64,000 nucleotides of DNA, from contig NZ_AXVR01000016.1 in assembly GCF_000484695.1 (NCBI RefSeq), forward strand, positions 1 to 64,000, given 5' to 3'. Below the pieces are notes generated by a model. That model was given only the letters and a program-made list of their open reading frames with translations. It had not been told where the DNA came from and searched no databases. The position numbers and the translations under genes were made by a program. Within the stretch, counting starts at the first letter, position 1. Each line of letters opens with the position of its first letter. This DNA is from Salinispora cortesiana (GTDB lineage Bacteria; Actinomycetota; Actinomycetes; Mycobacteriales; Micromonosporaceae). Below, piece by piece: positions 62,022 to 64,000 of this stretch.

Positions 62022-62866
62022 CGGTGTCCGATCATCTGCAGGTAGATGTCCTCGAGGGTTGGCCGGGTAACCGTGAGCCCGGGCACCTCACCGCCGAAGC
62101 GCGCGGCCAGCTCCGTCACCAGCTCCGTGGGCGTCGCGCTCTCCGTGCTTTCGATCAGCCCCTCGGGCGTACGCCAGGAGACCGTCGCGTGGGCCTGTTG
62201 CCGGTTGCCCAGCTGTTCGGGTGCGGCTACCTCGATGAGCCGGCCGCCGGCGATCACCCCCACCCGGTCCGCGAGCGCCTCCGCTTCGTCGAGATAGTGC
62301 GTGGTCAGCACGATCGTCGTCCCGGCCGCCGCCAGATCCCGAATCAGCTGCCAGAATTCGCGCCGCGCCTCTGGGTCGAAGCCGGTGGTCGGTTCGTCGA
62401 GGAAGAGCAGCTCGGGCCGGCCGATGATGCCGAGCGCCACGTCCAGGCGGCGCTTCTGTCCGCCGGAGAGGGTATGGGTGCGGGCCCGGGCCTTGCCGGC
62501 CAGCCCGACCCGGGCGATCACCTTCTCCGGATCGTCGGCGTCGGCGTAGAAGCCAGCGAAGTGGTGGACCAGCTCGGAGACGCTGAGCTCGTCGAACTCA
62601 CCGACGCCCTGGAGGACGATGCCGATCCGGTTGCGCCAGTCCGCGGCGGGGGCCGCCGGGTCGCTGTCGAGCACCGAGACCTCGCCAGCGTCGCGTCGCC
62701 GGTAGCCCTCCAGGATTTCTACGGTGGTCGTCTTGCCGGCGCCGTTCGGGCCGAGGAGGGCGAACACCTCACCTCGGCGGACCTCCAGGTCCACCCCGGC
62801 CACGGCCACGTTCTTCCCGTATGCCTTGCGTAGCCCCCGCGCGACGATCGCGAGCTCGTTGTCCAT
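62018..62866 (-). CDS. ABC exporter ATP-binding protein (DrrA-like)
   Basis: A 282-residue ABC-A-type ATPase with Walker A GPNGAGKT (near residue 40), the ABC signature LSGGQKRRLDVA, Walker B LLFLDEPTTGFD, H-loop TTHYLDEAEAL and a C-terminal DrrA-type extension ending in PTLEDIYLQMIG. ATG 62866 is the first Met fitting the conserved N-terminus; a frame to 62953 adds residues unlike the family. CACACT lies six bases upstream. It overlaps the permease gene by four bases. Confidence 0.92.
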   Translation of the reverse strand: MDNELAIVARGLRKAYGKNVAVAGVDLEVRRGEVFALLGPNGAGKTTTVEILEGYRRRDAGEVSVLDSDPAAPAADWRNRIGIVLQGVGEFDELSVSELVHHFAGFYADADDPEKVIARVGLAGKARARTHTLSGGQKRRLDVALGIIGRPELLFLDEPTTGFDPEARREFWQLIRDLAAAGTTIVLTTHYLDEAEALADRVGVIAGGRLIEVAAPEQLGNRQQAHATVSWRTPEGLIESTESATPTELVTELAARFGGEVPGLTVTRPTLEDIYLQMIGHR

Positions 62867-62961
62867 GCAACAAGTGTGCTGCCCCCGCGCAACCAGTCGA
62901 GCGCCGGGGTGCGGGTGGTCGCTGTGGAATTTTCCACAGCCCACTCTACCCATCAGTAACT

Positions 62962-62967
62962 TAAACT
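62962..62967 (+). promoter_or_regulatory. -10 box of leaderless meaA transcript
   Basis: TAAACT is followed by six bases and ATG 62974, and there is no ribosome-binding site. The surrounding bases are locally AT-rich. Confidence 0.6.
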
Positions 62968-62973
62968 CCCGCC

Positions 62974-64000
62974 ATGGACGAGAAGGCCCCCCCAGGTCGG
63001 CTGCCCGAGCGGGACCGTCCGTGGGTGATGCGAACCTATGCCGGGCACAGCTCGGCCGCTGCGACCAACGCGCTCTTCCGCCGCAACCTGGCGAAGGGGC
63101 AGACCGGGCTCTCGGTCGCCTTCGACCTGCCCACCCAGACCGGGTACGACCCCGATCACGAACTTGCCGCCGGCGAGGTCGGCCGGGTGGGGGTGCCGGT
63201 GGCGCACCTCGCCGACCTGCGGGCTCTCTTCCAGGGCATTCCCCTGGCCGAGATGAATACCTCGATGACCATCAACGCGCCGGCGATGTGGCTGCTCGGC
63301 CTCTACAGCACCGTCGCCACCGAGCAGGGGGCGCAACTCGACCGCTGCGCCGGCACGACCCAGAACGACATCATCAAGGAGTACCTGTCCCGCGGGACCT
63401 ACATCTTCCCGCCGGCAGCGTCTCTGCGGCTGACCGCCGACCTCATCGCCTACACCCTCGGCGAGATGCCCCGGTGGAATCCGGTCAACATCTGCTCGTA
63501 CCACCTCCAGGAGGCCGGCGCCACCCCGGTCCAGGAGGTCGGCTTCGCGCTCGCCACCGCGGTCGCCGTCCTCGACGCCGTCCGGGACTCCGGCCAGGTG
63601 CCGGCCGAGCGGATGGGAGATGTGGTCCAGCGGATCAGCTTCTTCGTCAACGCCGGGGTGCGCTTCGTCGAGGAGATCGCGAAGATGCGTGCCTTCGGTG
63701 CGCTCTGGGACGAGATCACCCGCGATCGGTACGGCGTGGCGAACCCGAAGCAGCGCCGGTTTCGGTACGGCGTCCAGGTCAACTCCCTGGGGCTGACCGA
63801 GGCGCAGCCGGAGAACAACATCCAACGCATCGTCCTGGAGATGCTCGGCGTAACCCTCTCCCGGAACGCCCGGGCCCGGGCGGTGCAACTCCCCGCCTGG
63901 AACGAAGCCCTTGGCCTGCCCCGCCCGTGGGACCAGCAGTGGTCGCTGCGGATGCAGCAGGTGCTCGCGTACGAGTCGGACCTGCTGGAGTACCCCGACC
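62974..64000 (+). CDS. meaA: Ethylmalonyl-CoA mutase MeaA, 5' part (cut by window edge)
   Basis: The first 342 codons of a coenzyme-B12-dependent acyl-CoA mutase, open at the window end. YAGHSSAAATNALFRRNLA, GLSVAFDLPTQTGYDPDH, NTSMTINAPAMW, GTTQNDIIKEYLSRGTYIFPP and the NNIQRIVLEMLGV segment match the actinobacterial MeaA group rather than methylmalonyl-CoA mutase MutB, which carries a longer N-terminus. MeaA rearranges ethylmalonyl-CoA to methylsuccinyl-CoA in the ethylmalonyl-CoA pathway. The C-terminal B12-binding domain lies outside the window. A B12 adenosyltransferase and a 3-hydroxybutyryl-CoA dehydrogenase are nearby. Confidence 0.88.
   Translation, partial: MDEKAPPGRLPERDRPWVMRTYAGHSSAAATNALFRRNLAKGQTGLSVAFDLPTQTGYDPDHELAAGEVGRVGVPVAHLADLRALFQGIPLAEMNTSMTINAPAMWLLGLYSTVATEQGAQLDRCAGTTQNDIIKEYLSRGTYIFPPAASLRLTADLIAYTLGEMPRWNPVNICSYHLQEAGATPVQEVGFALATAVAVLDAVRDSGQVPAERMGDVVQRISFFVNAGVRFVEEIAKMRAFGALWDEITRDRYGVANPKQRRFRYGVQVNSLGLTEAQPENNIQRIVLEMLGVTLSRNARARAVQLPAWNEALGLPRPWDQQWSLRMQQVLAYESDLLEYPD

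Noticed and set aside
62866-62953. N-terminal extension of the ABC ATPase to 62953
   Set aside because: The added residues do not resemble the family, and the nucleotide-binding domain starts normally from ATG 62866.

Overview
The window is high-GC actinobacterial chromosome with compact genes, GTG/TTG starts and many leaderless promoters. The gene set (MeaA-type mutase, Erm and Ere homologues, LCP protein, mycobacterial-type MurA with Asp at the active site, a split ATP synthase operon) suggests a Micromonosporaceae member such as Salinispora or Micromonospora. That assignment is inference from content, not from a database comparison.

Region 1 (1-6.5 kb): the 3' end of an IS5-type transposase, a 337-base hairpin-rich gap, a GT4 glycosyltransferase, then a lipid-oriented run (patatin-like hydrolase, PlsC-like acyltransferase, CutA, acyl-lipid desaturase) and an FHA-domain protein preceded by a 17-codon leaderless ORF. 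Region 2 (6.5-10.2 kb, minus strand): an arginine-catabolic pair (guanidino-modifying enzyme plus ornithine aminotransferase) and a CoA-disulfide-reductase-like flavoprotein. Region 3 (10.2-23.2 kb) is accessory-looking: a secreted GH16-CBM6 glucanase with a consensus promoter and a LacI-type operator, FabG, two small membrane proteins, a Gfo/Idh/MocA oxidoreductase, an Erm-type rRNA methyltransferase behind a possible attenuator leader, a DUF2795 protein, an erythromycin-esterase homologue, a TetR-MMPL efflux pair, a standalone LigD polymerase domain, and an alpha/beta hydrolase divergent from a WYL regulator.

Region 4 (23.2-26.2 kb): a decayed tyrosine-recombinase fragment beside tRNA-Arg(CCG), a catalytically dead IS630-like transposase derivative, and a DUF305/DUF3105 pair. 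Region 5 (26.3-47.9 kb) is mostly housekeeping: argS, lysA-hom-thrC, then an RND pump and an MFS transporter intercalated before thrB, rho with a long Arg/Asp/Glu tripeptide-repeat insertion, rpmE, prfA, an opposing GGDEF protein, prmC, a Sua5-type enzyme, a low-molecular-weight phosphatase and a bifunctional PBP. Region 6 (48.1-57.9 kb): the ATP synthase operon atpI-like/atpZ-like/atpBEFHAGD closes with a strong terminator. atpC lies about 1.5 kb downstream behind an LCP gene and encodes an unusually short epsilon subunit. Region 7 (57.4-64 kb): DUF2550, PduO-type cobalamin adenosyltransferase, MurA, 3-hydroxybutyryl-CoA dehydrogenase, an ABC exporter pair and the 5' part of meaA. The dehydrogenase and meaA both fit the ethylmalonyl-CoA pathway.

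A recurring signal links many genes: a TANNNT hexamer six or seven bases before an ATG/GTG, the layout expected for leaderless mRNAs. No CRISPR array, rRNA gene or complete mobile element was found. The most promising uncharacterised elements are the erm leader, the FHA upstream ORF, the dead IS630-like protein and the displaced short epsilon subunit.
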